Positions 33,945-40,329 of a stretch of 40,329 bases of DNA are shown in pieces (the stretch's first letter is position 1; every line of letters starts with the position of its first letter). This DNA is from a virus, in IMG/VR virus record IMGVR_UViG_3300032435_000029, positions 1-40,329 of that record. The stretch is one strand, 5' to 3'. Under the pieces are notes generated by a model. The model was not told the DNA's origin. It saw only the letters and a program-made list of their open reading frames with translations, and did not search any database. A program made the position numbers and the translations under genes.

Positions 33945-34168
33945 TAGTGAAGCCTTGGTTGATCTTCGTGTTCTTTAGCATTAGGATTAATATTGAAATA
34001 TCGACTGCATAATGCTACAATGCTTTCTGGAATTTCATCTGCATCATCTGCGCCATCTGGAATAAAAATTCCCTTTAGTTCACCGTCTTTACTAACAATT
34101 AATCCGTAATCATCTTTAGTTAGGGAATCGTCGAAACTTACTTGTGCGGATCTTTTATGATTTGACAT
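33944..34168 (-). CDS. Small acidic protein
   Basis: 74 residues with KDDYGLIVSKDGELKGIFIP and an acidic PDGADDADEIPESIVALCSR segment. 1-nt overlap with the following gene. Unknown. Confidence 0.6.
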   Translation of the reverse strand: MSNHKRSAQVSFDDSLTKDDYGLIVSKDGELKGIFIPDGADDADEIPESIVALCSRYFNINPNAKEHEDQPRLH

Positions 34169-34193
34169 TCTATTCTCCTTATGGTAAAATCAT

Positions 34194-34613
34194 TTACTCT
34201 GGGGCATATTCGTGTTTTACAAATTTGCCATCTTGGATCTTAAATACGTCTACTGAACCGCTAGTACGAATGTACTCACGGCCACCGTCAATCATTTTCT
34301 CACCTACTACCTTGTAATCATGATGTGATTGACTGTAGTAGTATTTACCATCTACGTCAATCATACCAAACTCTAAACCTTCAACTTGGTCTGCAGCGCA
34401 AATCATTACACCGCCATGGTTAAAATTAATGAACATCCCAAAATAACGGTTGCCAAACTCAGGATGAGGAGTTTGCCTATAGAAAATATCAACAGGGCGA
34501 TCGCTAGCGTTAAGGTCAGTTGTACAGATATACGTGATAGGGACTTGGTCCTTCTCTTGGTAGTGTTTGATTACTTTCTTTGTGTCAAATAATGGATAAT
34601 GTTGAATGTTCAT
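34194..34613 (-). CDS. Hypothetical protein, 139 residues
   Basis: Beta-rich with FGMFINFNHGGVMICAADQV and DVDGKYYYSQSHHDYKVVGE. ATGA overlap with the gene upstream. Unknown. Confidence 0.6.
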   Translation of the reverse strand: MNIQHYPLFDTKKVIKHYQEKDQVPITYICTTDLNASDRPVDIFYRQTPHPEFGNRYFGMFINFNHGGVMICAADQVEGLEFGMIDVDGKYYYSQSHHDYKVVGEKMIDGGREYIRTSGSVDVFKIQDGKFVKHEYAPE

Positions 34614-34825
34614 ACTGTTAACTCGAAGTGGAATGCTTGTTTACTATCTTTGAAGTAATAGTTAGCATCAAGATGTTGGCCTCTTGGATATGTAATTTCA
34701 AATTCAAAATCATAGTCTTTATTAGCAAGCCATGTTAGTAGCTTGCTTCCTATATGGCTGTCAAATTCGGACTTGTTATACTCTCGAGTTACTTTGTATT
34801 GATACGCTTTATCAATTTGTTTCAT
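34610..34825 (-). CDS. Small protein with FKDSKQAFHFEL end
   Basis: 71 residues. C-terminal ANYYFKDSKQAFHFELTV follows the F-x-D-x-x-x-A-x-x-F-x-L spacing of the LRWS family ends, so possibly a distant relative. ATGA overlaps on both sides. Confidence 0.58.
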   Translation of the reverse strand: MKQIDKAYQYKVTREYNKSEFDSHIGSKLLTWLANKDYDFEFEITYPRGQHLDANYYFKDSKQAFHFELTV

Positions 34826-35076
34826 TCTTGTGCTGCCTTCTCAATGTACATTTGATGCATCAGCATTTTGGCTGCTTCTGCAACTGCCATAAATTCTTCA
34901 TAGTCCATTTGAACTTTTCCGGGTTTATTACTGTCGTCTTGTTGCTCAATAGTAAGGAACGGTCCGCCTGATTCATCATTTATACTAACATAGGTGTTGC
35001 CTTCTCCAAAAATTGGATTTGCATCCTCAAGATGTATCGAAACTTGCAAAATAGTTGTTTTATATGTAGTCATCAT
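34822..35076 (-). CDS. Hypothetical protein, 84 residues
   Basis: Beta-rich N-terminal half (TTILQVSIHLEDANPIFGEG, YVSINDESGGPFLTIEQQ), then a helix (YEEFMAVAEAAKMLMHQMY). Unknown. Confidence 0.6.
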   Translation of the reverse strand: MMTTYKTTILQVSIHLEDANPIFGEGNTYVSINDESGGPFLTIEQQDDSNKPGKVQMDYEEFMAVAEAAKMLMHQMYIEKAAQE

Positions 35077-35085
35077 CTATTCCTT

Positions 35086-35427
35086 TTAATACGGTACTTC
35101 TTCATCGTACGATTGTGTTATTGGATCATGTAACAATTTCCAAGTTACATATTTGCTTCGACGCTGGTCTTTGTTAGCACACCAGTCTTCAACAGCAGCA
35201 TAACTACCCATTGCAGCACTAGGACAAGTATTAACAACTACTGCTGCAATTTCTCCAATAGCAGGCTTGTTCCAATGATCAGCTTGTCCAACTGCACCAA
35301 ATAAGTCCCCAGCAAGTACTGCTGTAGTAAAGCCGCCAGGCTGATATCCACGCATCAGATAGTGTTCAAGAGTCTGAGCAAGACTGCTGTTGCGTAGATT
35401 CCAATTATGATAATATTTAGATGACAT
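35086..35427 (-). CDS. Conserved phage protein (YQPGGFTTAVLAGDLFGA)
   Basis: 113 residues. SSLAQTLEHYLMRGYQPGGF, TTAVLAGDLFGAVGQADHWN and AMGSYAAVEDWCANKDQRRS are blocks I know from T4-like marine phages; function unknown. Promoter directly upstream. Confidence 0.72.
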   Translation of the reverse strand: MSSKYYHNWNLRNSSLAQTLEHYLMRGYQPGGFTTAVLAGDLFGAVGQADHWNKPAIGEIAAVVVNTCPSAAMGSYAAVEDWCANKDQRRSKYVTWKLLHDPITQSYDEEVPY

Positions 35428-35457
35428 TTTAAACTCGCTTGTTGCTTCCTATAGTAT

Positions 35458-35486
35458 ATTATAAGCTAAATGCGAACGTTTGTCAA
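35458..35486 (-). promoter_or_regulatory. Consensus sigma70 promoter
   Basis: TTGACA, 17 bp, TATAAT in the 76-nt gap before the gene at 35427. Confidence 0.82.
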
Positions 35487-35503
35487 GAGAAAAGGGTCTG
35501 ACC

Positions 35504-36067
35504 CTATTCCTTTTCAAAGTTTTCCCAATCTCCACCAGGCACCAATACCCAGCCGAGACGTTGGAGATCCGATCTGATTTCGTCAGTAACATATCCTTCA
35601 GGTACATAACCTTTAGTTCTGTCAGCATCGCCGTTGCCCAATCCATCGCCTATGCCCGAGCAGTACCAATTAATATAGTCACCTTCCTGTCGCATGTTGG
35701 CTACAATACCTCCGGCGCTGCGCCACGAAGCTCCCCAAGTCTCTTCTTTTAATATTAGAATAACATCTAGTTTTTGAAAGTCATTATTACAAATGGCTGC
35801 ATAAACATTTTGAGCATAACCTTCTCTAGCACGAGCCTTGGCAAGGAACCAATCTGTTGAGCGCATGTCATATTCCATATTGTTCCGTTGCCACTCAGGA
35901 TCAGCTTCTTGTTCGGCCGCAGACACATTCCAGCTTTCGTAATAGTCAACCATGGATTGAGTGTCTGGATCATTGTCCGGAGTCCGTCCCTCTTCGGCAC
36001 GTCGTTCGAGAAACTTTTCTTTTTGGAAAGAGTTACGATTAGGGCTTTTTGAAATTTTGGACATCAT
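35504..36067 (-). CDS. Conserved phage protein (SWRSAGGIVANMRQEGDY)
   Basis: 187 residues. Charged N-terminus, MEYDMRSTDWFLAKARAREG in the middle, then TWGASWRSAGGIVANMRQEG and DYINWYCSGIGDGLGNG. Starts at the tandem ATGATG at 36067. Recurrent in marine phages; unknown function. Confidence 0.68.
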   Translation of the reverse strand: MMSKISKSPNRNSFQKEKFLERRAEEGRTPDNDPDTQSMVDYYESWNVSAAEQEADPEWQRNNMEYDMRSTDWFLAKARAREGYAQNVYAAICNNDFQKLDVILILKEETWGASWRSAGGIVANMRQEGDYINWYCSGIGDGLGNGDADRTKGYVPEGYVTDEIRSDLQRLGWVLVPGGDWENFEKE

Positions 36068-36368
36068 TTACTGCTTTCTTTAGTGTTTCGGCATAGTTAA
36101 GAGCTGCTTGCTCGGATAACACAATACTAGTTTCAAAATCAGCGTGACCTTTAGTCAACAACTGCCAAACATGTGACCACCGTGACATAGACCAAAAGTT
36201 AGTTCGTGTCCGTGTATAAACCGTGACAGACACTGCGCAATCATCTGCTTCGATGTCTATTGTGTGAGTGCAATCGTCATCGCCGCAGCCACATACAGCT
36301 TTATACATCCTCGATGCACCCCAATCTTTGATTAAAAGAATGCCTTCTGCTGGTGTTTGTGCTTTCAT
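36039..36368 (-). CDS. Conserved phage protein (SEQAALNYAETLKKA)
   Basis: 109 residues with a Cys/Asp/His-rich turn CGCGDDDCTHTIDIEADDCA (possible metal site), WSMSRWSHVWQLLTKGHADF and SEQAALNYAETLKKAVNDV. Overlaps the next gene by 29 nt. Promoter 36398-36425 upstream. Function unknown. Confidence 0.68.
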   Translation of the reverse strand: MKAQTPAEGILLIKDWGASRMYKAVCGCGDDDCTHTIDIEADDCAVSVTVYTRTRTNFWSMSRWSHVWQLLTKGHADFETSIVLSEQAALNYAETLKKAVNDVQNFKKP

Positions 36369-36397
36369 TTGTAGATTTCTTTTGTTTCTATATAGTT

Positions 36398-36425
36398 ATT
36401 ATAGCATATTATACACGCACGTCAA
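36398..36425 (-). promoter_or_regulatory. Extended -10 sigma70-like promoter
   Basis: TTGACG, 16 bp, TGC-TATAAT; it overlaps the end of the gene at 36422. Confidence 0.6.
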
Positions 36426-36688
36426 CCTCTTTTTTGGATGCAATCGCTGTATTTTATCATAAAGAATGTACGTTTTGATTCACTGTAGAAGTCCAGCATA
36501 ACGCAGTTCTTACTGTGGTCGCCACGTTTGCCTATGCTGTCGTCCCAGTCTTTATATTCACGATTAGTAAATCCTAACTTTGCTTGCATACGACTGCGTA
36601 TCAACATTACACTGCGGGGATAGTCTTGGCAAAGTTGTTGATAGAGGTTGTTCCACTGCGAGTGACTGAGTTCGATTGGTTTGCTCAT
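36422..36688 (-). CDS. Small protein with FYSESKRTFFMIKYS end
   Basis: 88 residues from ATG 36688 (MSKPIELSHSQWNNLYQQLC). Its 5' half overlaps the 3' end of the tilS frame by about 125 nt in another frame, so one of the two ends may be shorter than drawn. MLDFYSESKRTFFMIKYS resembles the LRWS-family ending in spacing. Confidence 0.6.
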   Translation of the reverse strand: MSKPIELSHSQWNNLYQQLCQDYPRSVMLIRSRMQAKLGFTNREYKDWDDSIGKRGDHSKNCVMLDFYSESKRTFFMIKYSDCIQKRG

Positions 36689-37286
36689 CGTCTCTAACTT
36701 TCTTTGCAATAGTTTTATGAATACCGGGGTTTACTCGCAATACATGAGGCATCATCTCATGTCTAATATAGTTACGAGTGTAGCATACATCTGTGTTGCT
36801 GTCATCCTCAATGTAGGGTACATTGTTTAGACTTGCCCAAAGTTTTAGATCACGCTTGCGAGTGAGGCGAAACGGACGCAGGATTCTATCGTTACGACTG
36901 TAGGGGATAATCTTAGCTTGTCCGTGCATGCTGCTCCACACCCAAGTTTCTACACAGTCGTCTAGATGATGTGCTGTAATAACCTGTCGCTCAGTACAAC
37001 GTTCTAACCAATCATACCGAATCCAACGCCAGTATTCTTCTTGGCTTTCATCTGCGTTCTTTTTGCGACTTAGATATAGACCGTTCATTAAAAATTTAAT
37101 GTCGTTGTCTGCACAATAGTTGCCTACAAACTCTAGAGCCTTATGACCGTGTGTAGTACCGTGGTTAAAGTGCAACACAAACACATCATGGTTTCGTCTT
37201 AGAAAGTCAACAGCCGCCATACTGTCTACGCCGCCACTACAGGCAACGTATACTTCTCGCGGCAATTTACCTTGCAGCTTGATCAT
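36564..37286 (-). CDS. tilS: TilS-like tRNA(Ile)-lysidine synthetase / PP-loop ATPase
   Basis: 240 residues from ATG 37286, with GGAG inside the FGVEE codons of the previous gene. PP-loop VACSGGVDSMAAVDF near residue 20, LHFNHGT (TilS-type HxNHG), VITAHHLDDCVETW (HHxDDxxET) and RPFRLTRKRDLKLWA, TRNYIRHEMMPHVLRVNPG, all diagnostic TilS blocks. Only the N-terminal catalytic domain is present, as in short TilS. It would convert C34 of a CAT tRNA to lysidine so that it reads AUA as Ile. Two CAT tRNAs are encoded at 18657 and 23642. Confidence 0.88.
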   Translation of the reverse strand: MIKLQGKLPREVYVACSGGVDSMAAVDFLRRNHDVFVLHFNHGTTHGHKALEFVGNYCADNDIKFLMNGLYLSRKKNADESQEEYWRWIRYDWLERCTERQVITAHHLDDCVETWVWSSMHGQAKIIPYSRNDRILRPFRLTRKRDLKLWASLNNVPYIEDDSNTDVCYTRNYIRHEMMPHVLRVNPGIHKTIAKKVRDDEQTNRTQSLAVEQPLSTTLPRLSPQCNVDTQSYASKVRIY

Positions 37287-37485
37287 GTTCTTCAACTCCA
37301 AAATGTTCTAATTTATCATTCAATAGATTCCAACTAACGCTACCAACTACAAACATATCACGACATTCCGCCACAATCAACTCGGCGAACTTTTCCTCAT
37401 CAAAATCAACATCAAGCAGTTCGCCATTGATGCCGTATGATTTGAGTTGGCATTGCTCAGCAAGTAGTTTAATTCGTTCGTTCAT
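37267..37485 (-). CDS. MNERIKLLAEQ-family small protein
   Basis: 72 residues. MNERIKLLAEQ start, FAELIVAECRDMFVVGSV and LNDKLEHFGVEE followed by HDQAAR. The last 95 bp are nearly identical to the paralog at 38520. Provides the ribosome site of tilS. Confidence 0.68.
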   Translation of the reverse strand: MNERIKLLAEQCQLKSYGINGELLDVDFDEEKFAELIVAECRDMFVVGSVSWNLLNDKLEHFGVEEHDQAAR

Positions 37486-37709
37486 GGTTGAAAGTTGTCC
37501 CTTCCAATGGTATGCTTGGTTGCTTCAGCCAACGTTGACTGCAATATCAGAATCTCTTTGGCTGCTTCGTCTAGTAGATCAGCAAGTCTATCAGTCTTGC
37601 CTTCTGCAACACTCTTGCGGTGTGCAATTTGTCTACGGATCTCTGCACGTTTTTTCAGACGGAATACCAGACTCTGTTGTTCAATGGGCAAATTGCTTTC
37701 GTCAATCAT
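37482..37709 (-). CDS. SNLPIEQQSLVFRLKKRAEIRRQ-family protein (copy 1)
   Basis: 75 residues, fully helical, with EGKTDRLADLLDEAAKEILI. Paralog of 39993-40184. Found in tandem with MNERIK genes. Function unknown. Confidence 0.65.
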   Translation of the reverse strand: MIDESNLPIEQQSLVFRLKKRAEIRRQIAHRKSVAEGKTDRLADLLDEAAKEILILQSTLAEATKHTIGRDNFQP

Positions 37710-37731
37710 AGTTCTTCTCCCAAATGTTGTT

Positions 37732-38115
37732 TTAGCGGCTCAGCATTTTATCAGCACGATTTGCAGCATCTAGTCGCTGTTCATCAGTAAGCTCGTCACA
37801 ACGACTGCTGTGATCTGGTGCTCGCAACCATTGCACAGTGCCGCCACGCGGACCAGACGTATTCCCCACTGAACGAAACACAGCCCAAGTACCAAACACC
37901 ATGCTGATGATGGCAATGTGCCCAATCATGTTGTAACCAATTGTAAGCAATTCACCAATGTAAATACCAAACGCCAAACTCCAAAAACAGCCCAGTATGA
38001 TGCTGGCAAAGTATTTGATGTGTGCAGGAGTATGCCTAAGGGGGTTTATGTTAGGGTTCATGATGTTCCACGAAGAACGACTCACCAACCAAAAGAATTT
38101 GAGTATACTAAACAT
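37732..38115 (-). CDS. Two-helix membrane protein
   Basis: 127 residues; membrane helices at about 36-58 (FASIILGCFWSLAFGIYIG) and 63-82 (MIGHIAIISMVFGTWAVF), then a polar tail. AGGA before ATG. The 22-nt gap to the next gene encodes, in another frame, KQHLGEEL, a remnant of the FGVEE-type ending that carries GGGAG for the following ATG. Confidence 0.6.
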   Translation of the reverse strand: MFSILKFFWLVSRSSWNIMNPNINPLRHTPAHIKYFASIILGCFWSLAFGIYIGELLTIGYNMIGHIAIISMVFGTWAVFRSVGNTSGPRGGTVQWLRAPDHSSRCDELTDEQRLDAANRADKMLSR

Positions 38116-38141
38116 AGTAGTCCTGTTTGTTATTAACAGTA

Positions 38142-38324
38142 TTAATTATAACACAATCTGAATAACTTGTCAATTGGGGTATACAGGATGTGTTGTTCAA
38201 AATCAGCAAGGGTGGGCTCAGTGGTCAGAATGTTGTACTCTGTAATGCTGCAGGACATCCGGTTTGCGTGATGAATAGTTGTCTATTCGACCATTGCTAT
38301 AAGAATATTTACAACCCAGAGCAT
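38142..38324 (-). pseudogene. Short ORF interrupted by an in-frame TAG
   Basis: ATG 38324 reads MLWVVNILIAMVE, then TAG (38283-38285), and the frame continues TTIHHANRMSCSITEYNILT and further to LFRLCYN. A product from the internal ATG 38258 would have 38 residues. Its end overlaps the promoter at 38145. Either a decayed small gene, an ORF starting internally, or amber readthrough. Confidence 0.4.
38145..38173 (-). promoter_or_regulatory. Consensus sigma70 promoter
   Basis: TTGACA, 17 bp, TATAAT, driving the membrane protein and TilS operon. Confidence 0.82.
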
Positions 38325-38334
38325 TACTAATACT

Positions 38335-38523
38335 TCAATTACCACGTTCTTCTCCCCAGCAGTAACCCTTACCAACGATGCCCGCTTGCAGGTATGTGTT
38401 GTTGATATACTCGAGTGTTATTTCACAGGTCCGTTGACTGGTAAACTGGTCCATAAGAACCGGCTTGTTAAAGTACGCATTATTTGGTACTGAAAACGAA
38501 TATACTAAAATCCATGTTATCAT
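38335..38523 (-). CDS. Small exported or membrane protein
   Basis: 62 residues: hydrophobic N-terminus ITWILVYSFSV, then FTSQRTCEITLEYINNTYLQ and KGYCWGEERGN with two cysteines. ATGA overlap with the MNERIK gene. Unknown. Confidence 0.55.
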   Translation of the reverse strand: MITWILVYSFSVPNNAYFNKPVLMDQFTSQRTCEITLEYINNTYLQAGIVGKGYCWGEERGN

Positions 38524-38732
38524 TCTTCAACTCCGAAATGTTCTAATTTATCATTTAATAGATTCCAACTAACGCTACCAACTACAAACATATCACGACA
38601 TTCCGCCACAATCAACTGGGAGAACTTTTCAACAAACTTTCCGTATGTGGTAAAGTCTTTTGTGTATAGTGAATAATCACTATTAACAGTCATGCCAGCC
38701 TGCTCAGCAAGTAGTTTAATTCGTTCGTTCAT
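38520..38732 (-). CDS. MNERIKLLAEQ-family small protein
   Basis: 70 residues. MNERIKLLAEQAGMTVNSDY, FSQLIVAECRDMFVVGSV, ending LEHFGVEE with the embedded GGAG and ATGA. 93 of the last 95 bp match the copy at 37288-37382. Confidence 0.68.
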   Translation of the reverse strand: MNERIKLLAEQAGMTVNSDYSLYTKDFTTYGKFVEKFSQLIVAECRDMFVVGSVSWNLLNDKLEHFGVEE

Positions 38733-39079
38733 GGTTGATACTCCAGTTTAATGCATTTCCAACTATGGCGTTTTGCCCACCACATATTGTATACTGCCAT
38801 GATTATACTTCCACCTGCATATATCTGCAACCAGTTATATTGTCCATCAACAGGACCATCCCAAATATTCACTTCATATCTCCAGCCCATTTTGTCCTCT
38901 GCGATCGTTTCAGTATCATGCTGTAGTGATTTGGGTGTTTCGTTCATAATTTTATTTTCAAATAGATCATCGTGTATACCCCATTGTCGGCAACACACAC
39001 AATCAGGATCATAGTCAGGACATCTTGGCCCCCATATTGTTTTAGTATACAGCCAACTTATAAAGTTGTCAAGCATCAT
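38729..39079 (-). CDS. Cysteine-rich membrane-associated protein
   Basis: 116 residues from ATGATG at 39079. GPRCPDYDPDCVCCRQW looks like a metal-binding knuckle; WLQIYAGGSIIMAVYNMWWA near the C-terminus may be a membrane segment. Unknown. Confidence 0.58.
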   Translation of the reverse strand: MMLDNFISWLYTKTIWGPRCPDYDPDCVCCRQWGIHDDLFENKIMNETPKSLQHDTETIAEDKMGWRYEVNIWDGPVDGQYNWLQIYAGGSIIMAVYNMWWAKRHSWKCIKLEYQP

Positions 39080-39081
39080 TA

Positions 39082-39297
39082 TTACCAATCACTTTCGTCA
39101 GTGATAGACACTTTAAATGAACCTTCAACATCTTTGTGAGTTACATTAAATGTTGCAGTAAGAATGCTACCAATACCAGAACAGGATTCTGATACTAATT
39201 CAACACTGTTCCACTGGTCAGATTCGTTGATTTTCTCCATCAGTTCGTAGATACGTTTAACTTCTTTAATAGAAAGAATTATTTTATTTTCGTTCAT
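39082..39297 (-). CDS. SGIGS-family small protein (copy 2)
   Basis: 71 residues: IKEVKRIYELMEKINESDQW, SCSGIGSILTATFNVTH and SFKVSITDESDW; paralog of 16438-16632. Unknown. Confidence 0.66.
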   Translation of the reverse strand: MNENKIILSIKEVKRIYELMEKINESDQWNSVELVSESCSGIGSILTATFNVTHKDVEGSFKVSITDESDW

Positions 39298-39727
39298 TAT
39301 TCAACTCCTTTAATTTAGCCTCAACACCCTCAGCAACACCCTTACCGCTACACCATATATCATAGCCTTGATCGTCCTGTGTGTTGTCGTCAACAATCTT
39401 TTCCACCTCCTCATCCGTTAGCCCAATCCAAGGCTTCTGTTGTGCTGATGTGTAGAGAGGCGTTGATGTAATTGGATAGCTTTCATCAAAATCCACCCCT
39501 ACTAAGCCGAATGGGTGTGGGCGATATTCATCAATTAAAACAATCCCTTTGCCGTTAGACTTGATGCCTTCAGTGTTGTCCATTCTGTGCAGCCACGCCA
39601 CAGGTTTTTTCTTCTCTGCCTGTTTAATGGCTTGGCGTAGGGCTGTTATAGCACCAACATCTGCTTTCTTCTTCCCAAAAATATCTTCCAGCGCACCCAG
39701 CGCTAACTTCATTACTTCAATACTCAT
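39284..39727 (-). CDS. Phage accessory protein (ALRQAIKQAE ... WIGLTDEEVE)
   Basis: 147 residues. ALRQAIKQAEKKKPVAWLHR, TPLYTSAQQKPWIGLTDEEV: a modular pattern frequent in enterobacterial and Burkholderia phages and prophages, function unknown. Suggests exchange with other tailed phages. Confidence 0.7.
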   Translation of the reverse strand: MSIEVMKLALGALEDIFGKKKADVGAITALRQAIKQAEKKKPVAWLHRMDNTEGIKSNGKGIVLIDEYRPHPFGLVGVDFDESYPITSTPLYTSAQQKPWIGLTDEEVEKIVDDNTQDDQGYDIWCSGKGVAEGVEAKLKELNNERK

Positions 39728-39996
39728 GTGTTCTTCTCCTGTTTAACATCCGCAAGCCTACCGCTAGGTGGTATTAGGTAGTATAGGATGTGGTCAACAA
39801 GTAGTTCGATTTCATGTTGCCCCGACAAGATTGTTGCGCCGCTGACAGATAAGCAGTCAACAAGTGGGTAGCCGTCACCGTCTTTATCTTGCATCCCATG
39901 CATCCTGTAGCTACTCAGGGCTTGCTTGATCTTCTCGCCAGCGGCTTCTATGGCATCATCCTCAAGCGCCTGCTTCATCAATTCTTTGTCGGTCAT
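39724..39996 (-). CDS. Hypothetical protein, 90 residues
   Basis: Acidic helical N-terminus (LMKQALEDDAIEAAGEKIKQ) and a LSGQHEIELLVDHILYYLIP helix. 4-nt overlap with both neighbours. Unknown. Confidence 0.6.
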   Translation of the reverse strand: MTDKELMKQALEDDAIEAAGEKIKQALSSYRMHGMQDKDGDGYPLVDCLSVSGATILSGQHEIELLVDHILYYLIPPSGRLADVKQEKNT

Positions 39997-40184
39997 GTAA
40001 TTTCCCTTGGTACTGACGCGGCGTCAATCTCATCAGCAGCTTCATCTAATAGATCCGCAATACGGTCAGGCTTTCCTTCCACAGCCGCTAGTCTGCCCGG
40101 AATTTGTCTACGTATATCTGCCCGCTTACGTAGCCGGAACAGCAAGCTCTGTTCTGCTACAGGCAAATCGCTTTCATCTTTCAT
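39993..40184 (-). CDS. SDLPVAEQSLLFRLRKRADIRRQ-family protein (copy 2)
   Basis: 63 residues, paralog of 37482-37709: SLLFRLRKRADIRRQIPGR, EGKPDRIADLLDEAADEI. Unknown. Confidence 0.65.
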   Translation of the reverse strand: MKDESDLPVAEQSLLFRLRKRADIRRQIPGRLAAVEGKPDRIADLLDEAADEIDAASVPREIT

Positions 40185-40329
40185 ACCATCTCCAATTGTT
40201 TACGCACCCATGCCAACCGAGTCTGTTCATCCATCTCAGTATATTGTACTATGTTTTCACGGATCTTGTCAATCAATCTATAATACTCTTCGTCAATGTG
40301 GTGCTTGATGTCATTCTTCAAATCTACCA
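40181..40329 (-). CDS. C-terminal end of a helical protein (5' end outside window)
   Basis: The frame is open to the window edge: VDLKNDIKHHIDEEYYRLID, KIRENIVQYTEMDEQTRLAW, then VRKQLEMV and TGA overlapping the next ATG (ATGA). Confidence 0.6.
   Translation of the reverse strand, partial: VDLKNDIKHHIDEEYYRLIDKIRENIVQYTEMDEQTRLAWVRKQLEMV

Overview
The window looks like about 40 kb of a T4-like marine myophage genome, from a contractile-tailed phage that probably infects a heterotrophic marine proteobacterium. The evidence is tail-fibre proteins with motifs typical of marine T4-like phages, tightly packed small genes almost all on the minus strand, T4-type late promoter boxes (NNTAAATA), auxiliary genes (queD, uvsE, a ferredoxin-NADP reductase-like gene, clpP, a Bax-inhibitor-1 gene), and a very large tRNA cluster. 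There are no photosynthesis genes. Host and taxonomy are inferences.

Layout. (1) 1-9.9 kb is a late/structural region: a giant tail-fibre-type protein, small late genes, uvsE, a reductase, a glycosyltransferase-like gene, queD, a membrane-protein pair and a second fibre-like protein. Most genes here have NNTAAATA boxes. (2) 9.9-18.4 kb holds early operons behind near-consensus sigma70 promoters: a conserved unknown protein, an array of eight tiny paralogous genes, a DEDDh exonuclease, an ATP-dependent DNA ligase, a calcineurin-like phosphoesterase, an RNA ligase and a DUF7448-like protein. (3) 18.4-25.4 kb is the tRNA cluster. It has about 22 recognisable tRNA genes whose anticodons together cover all 20 amino acids, most with encoded CCA, plus tRNA halves, inverted-repeat-bounded tRNA-like elements and inserted cassettes. 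The cassettes are an HNH endonuclease, a zinc-finger PD-(D/E)XK endonuclease, a 2OG-Fe(II) dioxygenase, a sulfotransferase and an RNA polymerase omega-like gene. The cluster sits downstream of three tandem consensus promoters and an rRNA-type boxA. (4) 25.6-40.3 kb is early/middle accessory DNA: HAD phosphatase, SH3-like protein, BI-1, ClpP, lipoprotein, many small phage-conserved proteins, a TilS-like tRNA-Ile lysidine synthetase and several paralogous small-gene families.

How it fits together. Genes are chained by 4-nt ATGA overlaps, and the ribosome binding site of the next gene is often inside the last codons of the previous one. Two paralogous families carry this to an extreme, because their conserved C-termini (LRWS and FGVEE) are also the Shine-Dalgarno of the next gene. 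A T4-like late box lying 4-5 nt before an ATG without a Shine-Dalgarno recurs at six genes and suggests leaderless late mRNAs. The tRNAs, TilS, RNA ligase, omega-like subunit and boxA leader point to heavy investment in translation and RNA metabolism.

Most promising for follow-up: the tRNA cluster control region and its unusual tRNA-like elements, the LRWS gene array, the omega-like gene, the leaderless late promoters, and a small membrane-protein gene whose reading frame is joined only by a UUUAAAC slip or is broken by a 7-bp deletion.
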